Assembly: GCA_023653785.1 (NCBI GenBank)
Contig: JAMKCH010011930.1
Coordinates: forward strand, 1-64,000
DNA length: 64,000 bases
Direction of reading: 5' to 3'
Source of the DNA: Ophioderma brevispina
Taxonomy: Eukaryota > Echinodermata > Ophiuroidea > Amphilepidida > Ophiodermatidae
Shown here: piece by piece, positions 1-13,957 of the stretch
Numbering within the stretch: position 1 is the stretch's first letter
Layout of the letters: the number at the start of each line of letters is the position of its first letter
Notes under the pieces: generated by a model
Seen by the model: the letters and a program-made list of their open reading frames with translations, nothing else
Told to the model about the DNA's origin: nothing
Databases searched by the model: none
Position numbers and translations under genes: made by a program

Positions 1-711
1 GTCGCATTTTTTACGTTTGAAATCATCCATGGCAAAACAAGAATCCCAACAATGTTTTGACTTCTCGGGAAGAAAAGAAAAAATGCCATAGGAAATTATT
101 TGAAATAAAGTGTTTTATCTGTTTACAATAGCCTTTAACATTTTTAACCTTGGTTTTGAGAAAACGTTTTCATTAAGCTCAAATCTGAGACAATCTTTAG
201 TTTTAGTTTGTCTGGTTTGTCTTTAATTGGGAAAGCCTTATTACAAAGGATTGGCATACCACTATGGATTTAAGTTTCTGTCCTTGAATTAAGTAAATAA
301 GCCTGCAATTTTAACTTTACAAACCAACCCACTGCTCCATTATTCTTTTTTCAAGTAGGTTCACACACCGGAAAAAGAAATACCTTGCATGTGTAAAAGC
401 CAATATCGGGATTAAAATAAACGGATCGTTTAAATAAAAATGTTAAGAGTAAATTCATGGATTGAATCATCCAAAATTACATCTCGCTTCGAACAGAAAA
501 TTGAACTTTTTCAAGCGTAGTAAAAATCACTTTGATTTTCTTCATTAAAAGGTTGTTATACCTATCGTTTTTATTTTATAAACATGGAAACGGCAGAGTA
601 AAATAATAACTTTATGGGCTTCGATTGAATATTTCTAATGCCAAACAAACATAACTTATTATTATTTATATCAGGCTTCCGAGTGATGCATTGTACAGTT
701 TGGTAAAAGTC

Positions 712-757
712 CCCGGATGCAATACAATATTCTTTTTAATATTGTATCGCATCCGGG
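712..757. repeat. Hairpin with 20-bp arms, 6-nt loop
   Basis: Arms CCCGGATGCAATACAATATT (712-731) and its inverse (738-757) pair with one mismatch around a T-rich loop. Confidence 0.85.
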
Positions 758-865
758 CATTTTAGTGAGAACGCCATTATTGGAACACTGTATCATTCGC
801 CAGTTGCACTACAACACTGTCAACGCAAGGTTTGGTTTGAGTCAGCCTGATATTTAAATAATAAT

Positions 866-1004
866 AATATTGAATGGCTTTTTTTTGTATGATACAAGAA
901 TATATTGTACTCGCTAGTAAAATATTGTACTCGTCTTCGACTCGTGCAATATTTTTCTAGCTCGTGCAATAATTCTTGTATCATACTCAAAGCCATTCAA
1001 TATT
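866..1004. repeat. Long foldback, two arms of about 67 bp
   Basis: AATATTGAATGGC...GTATGATACAAGAAT is mirrored after a centre near 935. The arms run 866-933 and 938-1004 and are roughly 85% alike by eye. It resembles a palindromic MITE. Confidence 0.8.
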
Positions 1005-1187
1005 ATATAATTATCTGTTATATCTATTATAACACTTGATCTTGTTATTACTTTATTTATACATTATTTACCTTACTTTATTTATTTATTTATTTATTGT
1101 TGGATGTGTCTTTAATCCACTCAGAAATCTTACTCTAGAAAAGTATTGTAATATTACATGTATCAAACAAATCAAAGAAATAAATCA

Positions 1188-2500
1188 TACAGGGTGGTTC
1201 AAAAACCCAAGTTTGTTCATCCAATTTTGTAAGGTGTTTAGCAATAATCCTGAAAAAATACTAATTGTAGCTTAATTGGATCTTAAGATATAATTACAAA
1301 TGTACAAAATTGGCTTGACCATGGAACGTCTTATACCTTTTGCTTTTCAGTTTGACATGCTGTCCTTAGTTTGCAAGTGAGTGCACTCTCTTGATGTACC
1401 AGTACTGCATTGCTCGTTGCATTAGAAGCGTTCTTCTATTGCAAGGTGTTTTTCAATCACTGTCTTAGTTCGCTTTTTAACCTTGGTGGTCTGATATCGC
1501 CCCAAACCAAATAAAAATCCTTTAAAAATGGAAAGCCGAATCCCTTAGCACGACGTTGTCTTGTCTAGAGCATGCTTGTATTAAGATCATGTTGCTCTTA
1601 ATTGGCCTTGGTCATATCATTGATGGAAGCACCTGTAGGTTAAGCTTCTTTGCTATATATGGCATTTTTGTGATAGTGCTAAAATTTGTCAATTTAACCC
1701 CTAGATCAACTGTCTATTGACTAAAACCACTCCGGGCGTGGTTTTATTTAAAATTATTCTATTTTCCCATAAGAGTGTTGATTTGGTCTTAAAATCGGAT
1801 TTCAGTGAGGAGGGCTAATATATATAAAAGCTTTACACAATCTTGAGGACGCACTATTTTCCAAATGCCAGTGTCTCTTTAAATTGTCACTGTAAATGCA
1901 GGTCCAATAAGTCTATTATTTCCAGTTAATGCTACCAAACTACAATTTTTCGACGATTATCGGGCCTATAATAGACAAATGCAGATAGGATTGCCATTAG
2001 CAATATATTGACGGATATTTATGATATTGACTGAATCGCTCATGGTAAAGTTGACTTCATCAGCAATGGCAACTTCTCTCAAGATACATTGAGGTCTATT
2101 AATAATCCAATTTCAAAATGCCATCCGGTGCTGAACATCAACTGGGTTCATTTTGTTTCGCCGTTTAATTCTGTAAGGATGCCAAATATTCTTGTCTTTT
2201 TTCACAATGCACAAGAAAGAAGATCGGGAAGGTTTGAGCACACCATTATGTCTACTACTTGCTCTCGGCTTTTGTTGAAGCCCCTTTAAACAGCTGCAAC
2301 ATTTACTGGTGATCCTATGTCCACTGCCATTCTTACATCTGTTGACAACAGAATATTTCAACTTTTAGATATTCGACTTGGAAAGCACGCCAACGCCTGG
2401 AATTTTTAAAAGTAATTCTGCCAATGCTGTTCCACCACAAGGTAGACGACCTTTTAAAAATAACTTGCTAGAGCGAATGCTCTTTGTTGTGAGGTAAATT
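1188..2500 (-). pseudogene. Decayed mariner-like (IS630/Tc1-mariner superfamily) transposase and its element
   Basis: Reading the minus strand from about 2497 gives, across several frameshifts and stops, the order expected for a mariner-type transposase. First comes an N-terminal LTSQQRAFALASYF-like helix-turn-helix start. Next is an open stretch (2361-2113) containing KNIWHPYRIKRRNKMNP. Then comes REVAIADEVNFTMSDSVN (about 2070-2010), which carries the D-E-x-x-F-x-x-S-x-x-VN motif around the first catalytic Asp. RLIGPAF follows at about 1890-1920 and DFYLVWGDI at about 1500-1530. The element ends in CAGGGTGGTTCAAA next to a TA at 1188-1189, a terminus typical of these elements. The other terminus was not identified with certainty; a weak match lies near 2532. 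The element is certainly inactive. Confidence 0.75.
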
Positions 2501-3230
2501 TAGGAGTCTTTGATGTGTCAATTTTACTGTGACTATTCAACCATTTTAGCATTTGACAAGTCGTTTCGTCTAAGAAAGCACTATTCGATACCTTACAACA
2601 AACCATAACTTTATACCTAACTTTAGCACTTATACCCTAACCGTAACCTAACCCTAAACCATAACCTGACATAAAGTTGTGCCTGCTTAAAGAGGCACTA
2701 CCCGATCCTCAGCCTCGACCCCACCTTTCACACCATTAAACCTGAGATCTGGATACCATAAAATAGTTTGTACAGTACTCTATTAAAGTTCCCTATGAAA
2801 CAGAGAAAAATATAAGTTGTAATCTGGTGGGGCACTGATTTTGGCCACTGCAGTATAGCGTTTATAACCATCGCTGTCAAATATCAATTATTGCAAGACC
2901 ATCATCTCGTTATCAAATAGTGCGTTGTGTTACGTCATGGAGTCTGGTACCTAATTTCAACGTCATTCAACTCTATTACATGCCTTGGCGAGAACCATGG
3001 CATGTCGAATAGGACTAGATGAGGTAAACAAACTACTTCCCTGAACATCGTCAACTATGGAATACCGGTTTATTCAAACCCCGTAACATAACTCTCAAAT
3101 TGGTATTGATCAGCTTGGAGATGACCTGATAATTAGTTTTGTCCGAAATTATACAGTTTCTGTTATATATTGCTCAGTCAGTGACCGTAAATGGGTATTG
3201 ACCATGTGGTCGTCATTCGCTATCAAGAGT

Positions 3231-3399
3231 CTGTGATTTCAATGTTGATAGAAACGTAAAATAATCAAATAGTACTTGCCTTCGCGTATACAGCGCGTAC
3301 AAAAAGAAACATCTTCTGTGATTCATTGTTGCAAGAAACGTAAAATAATCAAATAGTACTTGCCTTCGCGTATACAGCGAAGAAATATCTTCTTGAGAA
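3231..3399. repeat. Two tandem copies of an 84-bp unit
   Basis: A 45-bp block starting GAAACGTAAAATAATCAAAT is identical at 3251-3295 and 3335-3379. The flanking bases are also duplicated with small changes. Confidence 0.85.
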
Positions 3400-4294
3400 A
3401 AAAGCATGTTCTCGATAATTATCTGATTTCAAAACTATATATATGAGCGTAAACCACAAATAAGTGAATATTGAATATAGGCATTTCAGATTGCTTTGTT
3501 TTATAGCAAGCAACTCATTTCCAATGGTCCTCTTTTTAGTTACTTCTAATCATCCCACGCAAAAGAAGTATTCAACGCTCTGTCTTCATTACTCAACAAA
3601 ACTGTTTTATTTCACTTGCCGCTATTCAATAGCAAAATGAGAAAATTCTCATTTCAGATTAAAAATGTTTGTTTGTTTTTGTTGTTTAAATCATTTGTTG
3701 TCACTTTCTGAGGTTCAAGAGCAGACACTTTAAACTGCTACCTTGACAATAGATCGAGTGAAGCCAGTTTTAAGATACGTACCAAATTAGACATCTCTAA
3801 GACAATTTTGCGATAAGCCATATTGCGATATTACTCGATGGAAGACACTTTTGTCTTAGATTTTTACTCGATGGAAGATATATGTGTTTGCGTGTTTCCT
3901 TGTTTTGTTGATGAAGACGGGGCTATTTGTCGGGGCCATATGATATTTCAAAAATGTTTATTTTTCGTTCTCTACGGAAACTTCTTGTTAATTAGGAATT
4001 AATTAGTATTCAGAAAGGAAAACTGAAAATGTGTCACATAATAGCAGAAGAGATTTTGGCAAGCATGGGTTACTGTTTTGAAAGAACTTGTGATACGATG
4101 GTTTTTCAACTTTTAGTTACTTGGGAGTCGAAAATTTTTACGACTCTAAAGTATTATGAAATACAACAAGGGAGAGATTATCACAACCGTATCAGGTATC
4201 ATCGTAGCTTTAACACTTGTTGAATTAAGGAGAAGTATTGTCATAACTCGGAACAAGGCCGACAATGATCACGACTGCAATGTAGACGAAACTT

Positions 4295-4661
4295 TTAAAG
4301 GTGATTTGAGAGATTTGACATATCAGGTGTCCCTTAAACATGTTAAAAGATCGAAAGTACTGATTTTTGCCCTGATGTAAAGCTGTCCATCAAAAATATC
4401 ACCATCTGAAATGATTAAGCTGAGAAATGTTTCTTTGGTATAAAAATTGTGAAATTTCTAATTTCGAATAGGAGCAAATACGAAATTCAGCCTATGTTTT
4501 TACATTGAAATATAAGCAAATCAAACTCACTTTTTTTCTTTCTTTTAAGACATTTCTGTAGGCAAATACAAGGTAAGAAATCTATTGAGTGTCTAATCTA
4601 TATGAAATTACTATTATGACACAACATTTGGGTGTCTCAAAATCTCTCGTTGCACCTTTAA
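4295..4661. mobile_element. TTAA-flanked MITE, family C
   Basis: It starts TTAAAGGTGATTTGAGAGATTT and ends in the inverted form AAATCTCTCGTTGCACCTTTAA. Both ends sit at TTAA. The inner sequence is unlike families A and B. Confidence 0.65.
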
Positions 4662-5938
4662 AGTGGCACAAAGTTGATGTTTGATTGCTGCTGTTAGTCG
4701 AGTATGATTGCTAAGTTATACTTAAAATTAAATGGGTTTAGACAAACTTGACATTTGGTAATAAGAACATATTTTATGAGTCTATCTTTTAACCAGACTG
4801 TAGATATCAATCGTGAAAAGGACTTTGTATTGTTAAAATGTTGATAGTTAAAAACTATCGAATATAAAGCCCCACCCTAGGTTTCTATCTACCGCATTTA
4901 AAATAATACCTTAAAATAAATTTCTGCATCCACATATTTTAAAGCTTCAAAATTCGATTAGCATTAACAACTGTGTCCCCTCTTTTTTTTTACAGAAAGG
5001 CTTTACAACTGGATAGCCGTTCTTGTAGAAGAGGTATTTTTCCTGAGGTGTTCTTTTTGTGCATAGTGCATACCTTGTCTCAATTCTAAGTCTGGGTAAT
5101 GAATTTTAACGAAAGCCGTGATTCACGATACTTGACTTATAGTGATACCAAATAGATAATTAAGGGTAGACTTAATTTACCCCTGATTCAATTTGTAAGC
5201 AATTATTCACAGGTAATTGTCAAATCTGCAAGTCACCTATGTTCTTCTTCAAGCACTAGAGCTCTCATTTCTTATTTTTTTTAAACTAGATTCATTTATC
5301 GCGCGACAAGACGTCGCGAGGTGTCATGTCACCACACGGTTCTCCCGTCATCACAGGCAGCCAAATCATGGTCAAATGTAGATATTTGACATAGTTAGCG
5401 TCAAATCGCATGATAAGAGTGTTAACCTATTTGTAGTGTTAAAGTAGTATGCATTCAACATTTCACACGTGTACGCGTGGAGAAATGTTGGTGTACCTGT
5501 TTATTATTTGATGTCAACACTTCGCTTCATTAACCATGCGTGGGGGGGGGGGGTTTTTGACTCAAGAAAGTCGATATCCTCTATCATAAAAACATAATTT
5601 ACGCCTCCTTTCTAATTTCTTTGCAACAATTTCCTTCTTCAAAACGTCAGGCGTACGCGTACTCTAAATGGAAAAGAATGTATAATATTTACTTGTTAGC
5701 ATTTCACGCTATTAGCTAGCCTTGCTTGGCTGAAGATATTTTAAAGTGTTGAAGCATTTGTTATTCTAACTCTCCCGCATTACCCGTTATTGTTGGAAAA
5801 GGGAGATACATTTTCCCTAAATTGACTGAAAAACATAAGGTTTTTAGAACTCTTTTTAACAAAAAATATATTTGTATATGCCTCAAACAAATCATTAAAA
5901 GTTAATTCATACTAACAATTGGAAGTTGGATATTCTAC

Positions 5939-6126
5939 TTATTCGCTGCTGTAGCGTGTACGTTAAAATATAAACGTTGCTAGTCCAAGTGACTCACACT
6001 AACTTTGGTAGAGCCACTGATCACATTGATCACAACCTCTATGGTATATCGTAACTCGGAACAGGTGCAACAAGAGTTGAACCAGTAACCAGTGACTACT
6101 TTTACGTACACTACGCCAGCGAATAG
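5939..6126. repeat. Foldback repeat
   Basis: TTATTCGCTGCTGTAGCGTG at the left and CTACGCCAGCGAATAG at the right are inverted copies, with GTACGTTAAAA / TTTTACGTAC just inside. Likely a small MITE. Confidence 0.6.
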
Positions 6127-6159
6127 TGCACAATTCAATTAAACAAATTCGTATGTATT

Positions 6160-6232
6160 TAGGTTTCCGCAACCTCGCTATTTTATAGAACCATGAATCT
6201 TTTTGCTAACCACTAGACCACGCGCGCATGCC
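6160..6232 (-). mobile_element. tRNA-like SINE head or tRNA pseudogene
   Basis: The minus strand has GCGTGGTCTAGTGGTTAGC (6222-6204), a good A-box and D-arm of the tRNA-Glu type. A B-box-like GAGGTTGCGGAAACC follows. The acceptor stem does not pair, so it is not a functional tRNA. Confidence 0.55.
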
Positions 6233-6239
6233 ACTTGTT

Positions 6240-9200
6240 CTAATGCTGCTGTATTCATATTAGACGCACTGCATTCAACTAATTATATGATGACCTTCAA
6301 ACTATTGTGTCTTTGTATTCGTACTAAATTTAGCCAAATCTTTCAATATGATATTGAAATTTATCTATCTTCAAAATAATTTATCGAAATGGCCCTACTT
6401 ATATATACCATAGGAATATTTTTGTTTAATTTGGGTATAAAGAAATTCTTCGTCAATAAAGAAATTTGATGTATGTTGTTTTGTCAGAAATGTCTGACCA
6501 TACAGTGCGTTTAAAACAAAATGGACAGGAAGACCGTGGTTAAGCTGGTCATTTTGATGACTGTTTTGCTTTAGTGACCACTGGACGTGACCTTACACTT
6601 GAAAGAAATCAAACATAGACATAAGTAATATGCCTGGTATGCCCACAATTCCCTCCCTCGCAGGCTCTAGGTGGTCGATCGTGGTCTAGCCTTCACAACC
6701 TTTGGCCACCTTGCAAAAAGGTTTAATCAAACATGGGGCGGTTAGACAGACAATAGGGAGGTTGCGCATAACCATAAATGTCTAACGTGAATGTCTATTC
6801 TTACGCATGTCTATTGAAAATCTTGACACTGGAGAGTGATTTGTAAGATAAGACGTTCGCGTTAGACGCTTTTGTTCTTCACAACCTCGCCAATATTTGA
6901 CACATTGCTGCGTCGAAGATCTTTTGAAAGTCGATAAACAGTGGAAGATGAGGATGAGGCGCGGCTAGTAACTGTAACGCTTCTTCTCATCTCATTGTGA
7001 TAGTTTTATTGATAATCTTAAATTAAATCATTAACCCTCGTCATTAACCCAAAAACGGATTATCATGGGGGTTACCACCCCATCGGCAATTCGTTACGAA
7101 GCACCTGGTGCTTATGAATTTGATACCAGTGGATAGTTAGCTATGGTCATCTTCTTTTCATTGATACCAAAATAAGTACCAAACATACCTAGTATGGCGT
7201 CACAATGTCGTCATCAATTCCATTCCGTGAGTGGGCAAAATTGTCAATTTCCACAGGATATAGGCAAAAATCCAATTTGGGGCTAAAAGGTAGGAATATC
7301 GGATTTTCATGCGGTTTTCAGCTCTAAGTAATGGCAATAAAAGACTAGCTTTACAAAAATATAAAGTTTTAGCGTTAAGCGTCATACTGTGCAGAATATT
7401 TTAACATACCATACAATAATTCTTGGTTGGCAACCCCACCTATATATCGACTTTGACGGCATACCTAATCCCCGCTACCTTCGGAAACATTTTTCATTAA
7501 GATGTATTAAGATAACTCATCAATTTGTCTTGCCTTGAGTCAGTGGCTTAGCCACTTACCAAAGACTTGGCATAAAGGTATGTTTGATGGGATGTCTGAC
7601 AAATGGCAGCTTTTTCGCATTGCCCTTCCGACCATCTTGCATTCACGAGTTGTACTGACACTTCTTGAAATTTGTACATGAACCTCATTAATTTCGTTCA
7701 AATAGTCATAAAATTGTATTAAACGGGTAGAGCAATTGAAATACAAATTTATAAAACATGAAGAAATTAAGAGAGAGCAGAAGGGCAAAAAAAAAGTAAA
7801 AGCACTTGGCCTATTTGTCTGATCTTAAAGCGAACTACAAAACGAATCCCACAAATGCAAATATTTCCGGAGGTATTATCGCGGTAACAACAGAGAAGAC
7901 GTTCGCCGTCACCAGAAAGAGGCATACGTTCGAGTCTTAGGCATGTTCTTGTCCTTAGACATAAATATCAATCTCCACATCCACCCATCTTTACACATTG
8001 TTCTTTACCCCACCAGCAGGAGAGAGCTCCTTAGGCAGTGTTAGGCCGGATCTTCTATAAGCCCCTTCGTAAGTTAAGGAATTCAATCCTCTTTCTTATA
8101 GATCCTTGAACGTGTGCAGTTCTCAAGGGTAAATAATATAGCAATACATCAATAGGCTATCCTTTGCAATAGAATATCATAGTTAATGCCAGTAATGTTC
8201 AGACACGTCAAGTGCGTGTTTGGTATTGATACTAGCAAGCTGCCCTGGACTGGTTGAAAGCTGCTTACATGTTTTATGCCACAAACAAAACCAGATGGAT
8301 TAGCTAGGAATTCCATGCTTGCACCCCATGAGGTGAAAGCCTTGGACGCTGGGCGTTTATAAACCACGCCTGCCCATAGAGATCAGTCCAATAAGAAATT
8401 TCAAAAGTACGATACTTCAATTCGGTTGATTTAAGGCTCTTATCTAATCACTTCATGCGACAAAACAAGGAATAAATCCGTGTAATAGGGAGATAACTTT
8501 CCAGTGTTCATTGGATGGGTGTTGGAAGCGGATAGACAGACTACTTAATATCCAGAGAACTTGTACTTATTGGTGTAAAACATTCTTTGCAACCTGATTC
8601 TGACCAAAGGGGATTTGGTCTCGGGCTCGTAACGACTGAACGTAAATTACTACTGTACAGGCTCATTACACGAAGCTGAGCAAAAATCCAACTGCAGAAA
8701 TCCACTCTAGCTCTGGGAAATTTATTATAAAAACAGGATTAGCATTGCAAGAGCTTGATTATCCAATTAACAGGGCGGAAGTAAACTAAAAACTCCAATT
8801 TGTGACGTCATCGAAGAATAACGACATATTTTGGATTTACTAAACGCAATATAGATCTTATTGCTACTAGCACCATCGGTCAGTGTGAAACGAGACAACA
8901 GTGAGATTGAATCGATACGGCTCGCTATTCTCCGCCTCTCTTATATTTTTCCTCGTAGTGCCAGCATTCTGCAACTCTTGCCAAGGGAATCTTGAAGTTT
9001 GCTATGAGCGTTGACCGGGCTGCGTCAATTTGGACAACAACTTTACTCGTTGTGGTTTGTACATAATACGAGTGTCGATAAAAGGTTGTACTGTTTACAA
9101 GTAAATAAGTTGATTTATTAAGGCTATTAACAAGTCAAAATTAGTTGACATTTAGTGAGCTTTGATAAGCTCAAATTGGTTTTGCAGGTTCTCTGTTAGT

Positions 9201-12200
9201 GTTTGTGTTTGTGAGTGTGTTTGTTTCTTTAAAAACGTACTGGGTCTGTTTAAATGGTGCGTGCATCTCAGCAGAGACCGCTAAACACTATTTTCAAAGT
9301 AAATGTAGACTTTGTACATCAGCCTCCGCATTTTGAGAATTACAAAGAGTACGATTTGGTTACCTAAGTAAAGTGTGTGTTGCAACGTTTTCAATTGCTA
9401 ACCTATTCAATATTTTGGTTTGGGTCTTGTAAAAAGATGAGTCGTGTAAAGACGAAAGCTTGGTTGAGCCCGGTCGTGAGTGCAAGAATATGCAGTAGCT
9501 GCATTGATAATATCATTGTCTGTGTCAATGCGGCTTCCCTGGAACTTTAACCTTTTACTGTATTCACAAGGAACTTAGTCTAGGTTTAACTCTTAGTCCT
9601 ACTACGAAGGACCTTTGCTACTAAAATGTGAAACAACAAGTATAGGAAGACACTCAAAGCTGAGAACTTCCACTATTTCAAATTGTTCTTCATAATATTT
9701 TTAAAAAAATAACAAAAAGTAAAATCCGGGTAGGGCTCAATCTGGAGTAATAGTTAACCAGCATAAGTTCTTTTGTGAGTACTCGCCAAAGAGTATATGG
9801 CAGGGAGAAGCCAGTTCTTTTGTGAATTAAGGGCCTTCCAGTTCCTCAGTTCAAAACGCTTCAATAACGTGATACCTCTGATCTTGCACATCCTCTGACT
9901 AAGTTATAGTGTTTCATTCTTTGTCTTTATAGCGCCTTGCCTACATTGTAAAAGGTCGATAACTCTCATTGATTATGATTATGAATATGAATACATAAAG
10001 TTAAGCAAAGCACTTTTTAAAATAAGTCTAATTAAAATAAGCCAAATATCCTTGTTCACGCTATTTTTCTATTTTGAAAATACGTGAGCCTTAGAAAAAA
10101 ACAACATGTTTGTTTCCTTAGGCTGGGGGCATTTTGATTTTTTACCGGATTTCATTTGTTTATTTTATTTTTTGAAGCATTACTGTAGAAAATTTGTATT
10201 TTTTTTAAACAAAATGCCTAAGAGACAGAAGAAAATTTACTTTTAACACATAGGTGTAGGTCCCCAACTCGATATTATTGTTTTTATCAAGCAAGAATTT
10301 GTCAGTCAAAATAATTTGCAACTGGTTTGACTTGCAATTGCCAATTGAGCATTTGGGAAACATTTAAAAAAAGTTAAAAAAAAAAAGAAATACAAAAAAC
10401 ACATCCAACTGAGATTTTTGGACTACCTTAATGAAAACAAACTGGATTTGTTAGCCTTAAAGTCATACTTTAATAATATGTAAATAAAGGGATAAAAACA
10501 ATGCTGTCAAGAGTTGGTGCCCTTCTTATTACCACCGTATGAAAGCTTTGCCACGTACATGAGAACACAGCTGATGTTTGGACTTGAGACTTACATATTG
10601 AATTCATGCAAAAATCAACAAAAAGCCCTGGTTCCAAAGACAAAACCGTTGACTTTTTAATTGTAATGTATCAAAAGTATGAAAAGCAAGTGCAAAGTGC
10701 ATAAAGATACTTGTGTTCACGAAGCAAATCGTTTATAAAGTCTTGCAATACAAAATCTTGAGGTTGTGGTACCGTGTCCTAGTATTTGTGGTGTTGAACA
10801 TGGTAAGGAATCTCTTATGGATCTCTATCATCTAACCTATTCATATGAATCTTAACGGTTTCACCACATCTCCTCTTATTGCAAGTTTATGTGCACATGT
10901 TGAGCTCTTTATAGTCTTTTCTTCTATGAAAGGTTTCTTAGTGATGTTGATCAGACAAGTTGTAGCTTTAATCTGTACAGGGATGTTGGTATCGTTCATT
11001 GCTACAAACAATATTCAAGATGTGATATCATAGCCTTTCAATCCCTAAATGCCATTTTGCCACTTTTCAAAAAATCACGGAGGCAGACCCTGCCGTGTGT
11101 TACGGGGAAAAGTGCTCTAGATCTAGCACATCACAAATAACACTACTTCCTTTTTGTACGACGTCGTCTGTTTGGTATTTCCGAAAGCGAAGAGGATATA
11201 GGCCTTGGTATAAGCTCTATTCATCTATACACTTGGCTTATTTTCGTATTGTCTAGAAATACATAAAGCAAAATTAATAATAGAAAGTAATTCATACAAA
11301 CTACACCAATTCCAAATTGTGGAAAAAGGATTGAAGCGGTTACGTAGCTCATAAGGGCTACGACCGGTTCTGCTAACGTCTTTTTCTATTTTGTTTGTTT
11401 AATAATAGTTGCAACTTGCATAATGTCAACAGAAATATTACAAAAATCTAACGCAAGCATGTAATCGACGTCCATTGATGTAATATGAATGTATTTGTGT
11501 AGGATATATAAATATTAAACTTCTATTTCAGCTAAAAAAAGCCCGCCGGCATAGAAGTATGAATAAGTTCACTACTGTACATTCATGATTTTAATGAAAT
11601 ACATATTTGCCCGAGTGGTTGCTTGAGAACGGAGATCCGCGCTCTTAAAGGAAAGGATAATATTTCTCACGGTAATGTAATTATGAATATACTTGAGAGA
11701 ACCTCTATGAAATTATCACACCAAATAAAACACAGATAAGATTTTTTTAATAATTTCCAATAATGCAAAATATGATTACCGAAAATTAACATTCTGCACC
11801 AAATGCTGGGGGACAGTAGCGCATGTGAGTGGACAGATCTGGAAATGTCATGCGAGTTGTGAATTTTGGTACACGAGTACGTTTTGCACTGATAATTAAA
11901 AAAATGATGGAAGCACTTGCCACACCGATTTCGTTTCTCCAGCCTTGATTTCACAGGGGTCAACATTTTAAAATGTCCAGATTGTGTTTTTTTTAAAAAG
12001 CACACCATGATATTTGGTCTGATTACAAGGATTCCAAAAAGGTATAGTTTATAATACATGGCTTATATTTTTGGAGTTATGGATAAGAACTGTAAAAATT
12101 GTGAAAAGGTCAAATTTGGTTTATACAGGGGGTCGTAAATATTTTTAATTTTGCTATTTTTTTTATGTCGTTATTGTAAAATATGGCACAGTGACATAAG

Positions 12201-12565
12201 ACCACTGAGTTAGGTTTTTGTATTATATTTAACAGATCATCCGGAAACCATAGAACGAGGAGTTGGGTCAACTAAATCCACAATTCTTTATGTTAACAGT
12301 AGGGGTGGGCAAATAAACAGTTTCTTTTAAACCTCAGTTTAGACAAGTAGATTCTATGGCCATTTGGGCTGCTCAAAACAAATCTGGCAAGCATATTGAT
12401 GTCAAATTAATTTTTGATATGGTTCCTTGGATATTAAATTTTGCATGTAATATAAAGTCAATTGGGAATTTGAGCAATTTTAGACATAACTTAAAAAGCA
12501 ATGTTCTTCTCAACCTATTTTGTCAGAAACACACACGCACACACAGATGCTTTTGTATATTCTAT
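6240..12565. other. AT-rich stretch, no gene recognised
   Basis: Only short chance frames occur, none with a recognisable motif. No long inverted or tandem repeat stood out. Confidence 0.5.
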
Positions 12566-12569
12566 TAAA

Positions 12570-12934
12570 TTAAAGGCTGACCCAGAGATTTCCGAGGAGG
12601 GCGCCCTCGATTTCCAAACAAATCATGTTTTTGCATATACATAATGCTTGTACAGACACTAGTTACTGTGTGAAATAACAAAGCTCAATCAAAGTCCTTC
12701 CTATAGAAAATCACAAATTTGTTTAAAAATTCCGGATCCGGAAATTTTGTTATACAAATTATCCTCTGGCACTGGTATACTATACATAAATGTTTACTAC
12801 ATCAAAACGAAAAATCTGATTCATCTCAAACTTTGGAATTGAGCATTTTAGGTGACTATCTTTAGTTCTAGGTGACTATTTCTAATTAATACACACACCA
12901 ACATATATTTCAAAATCTCTGAGACCGCCTTTAA
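12570..12934 (+). mobile_element. TTAA-flanked MITE, family A copy 1
   Basis: It begins TTAA-AGGCTGACCCAGAGATTT and ends AAATCTCTGAGACCGCCT-TTAA, giving an 18-bp inverted repeat with a few mismatches. A TTAA target duplication is typical of piggyBac-like elements. Inner marks shared with the other two copies are ATGCTTGT, a TTCCGGATCCGGAA-like palindrome and TGACTATCTTTAGTT. Confidence 0.75.
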
Positions 12935-13957
12935 TATCGGGAAAGGTAAATATAATAATATTGTGTTGAATTGCGAAAGGTTTCAATTTTACAAAAACGG
13001 TATTGTGTGCTGCAAAACAGTAGAATAGCCTTTCAGCTAGTAGACTTACACAAACAAATGAGAAAAACCATTTTATCACTGTTGGGAAAGGCTAACTTGA
13101 TTAAAAAGTGTAAAGTGCTATAAGGATCTTTCTTATGTCCTTTGAAGGTCACTGGCTTAATGACTATTATTCAGGGCTTGACACCCCAACAATACAATTT
13201 CTTAAAATGAACACCTTCGCCAATTCAGCATAATCTCATTAAGTTTTCTTTTACCATTTTTATTGACCATACCAAAGCACCTCTGTGTATGTTTCTGACA
13301 AAATAGTTGAGAATAACATTGACTTTTTAAAAGTCATGTCTAAATTACAAAATTCCCCCACGTCTTTAAAGGCAAATTTTAAACATCAAGAACCATATAA
13401 AAATTCGTTGACATCAAAATGTTATCAGATTGTAGCCAAAATGGCCACTAGAGTTTACTCGTCTTGAATACCAGTTGTAATAAGCCCACCCATATTAACA
13501 GTTCCTCATTTGAATTGCCTGCGACTTTTCGCAGTTCAAGTTTAAAATTTCCATATACGCCATAACTCAGGCTACTACAAAGGTATTGATACCGATATGT
13601 AGTGACACCATCATATTACCATACCATACCTGCTATGTACATTGCTGAAAGCAATACGGATTAGCTTTTATCGAGGGATATTCCATCATTCTAGCGAATA
13701 GTCAGTATTTTTTTAATATGAAATCGTGGTGAAGGTTAATTTGGTCAGGAGGCATAAATGGTAGTTCACACGCTTTCTGAAGTGGTCGACTTGATCCGTA
13801 GAATTTACTTGTCAATTATTTTAAGTGGCGATACACGGGAAATGCAGGTCATTCTTCAAGTAGAGCAGGAGCAGAATACCATGTGGCCTTATTTAAGGAG
13901 TTCGTTATCTCCATACAGAAAAGGGTTGAAAACATGTGTTGTGGACCTTCTAGTCAC

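Noticed and set aside
2604..2668. CCCTAA-like words resembling telomere repeats
   Set aside because: Only two exact CCCTAA units among variants; too short and irregular for a telomeric tract.
11667..12059. 130-residue minus-strand frame with several Cys
   Set aside because: No recognisable motif, no conserved Cys spacing, and it lies in AT-rich DNA where frames of this length occur by chance.
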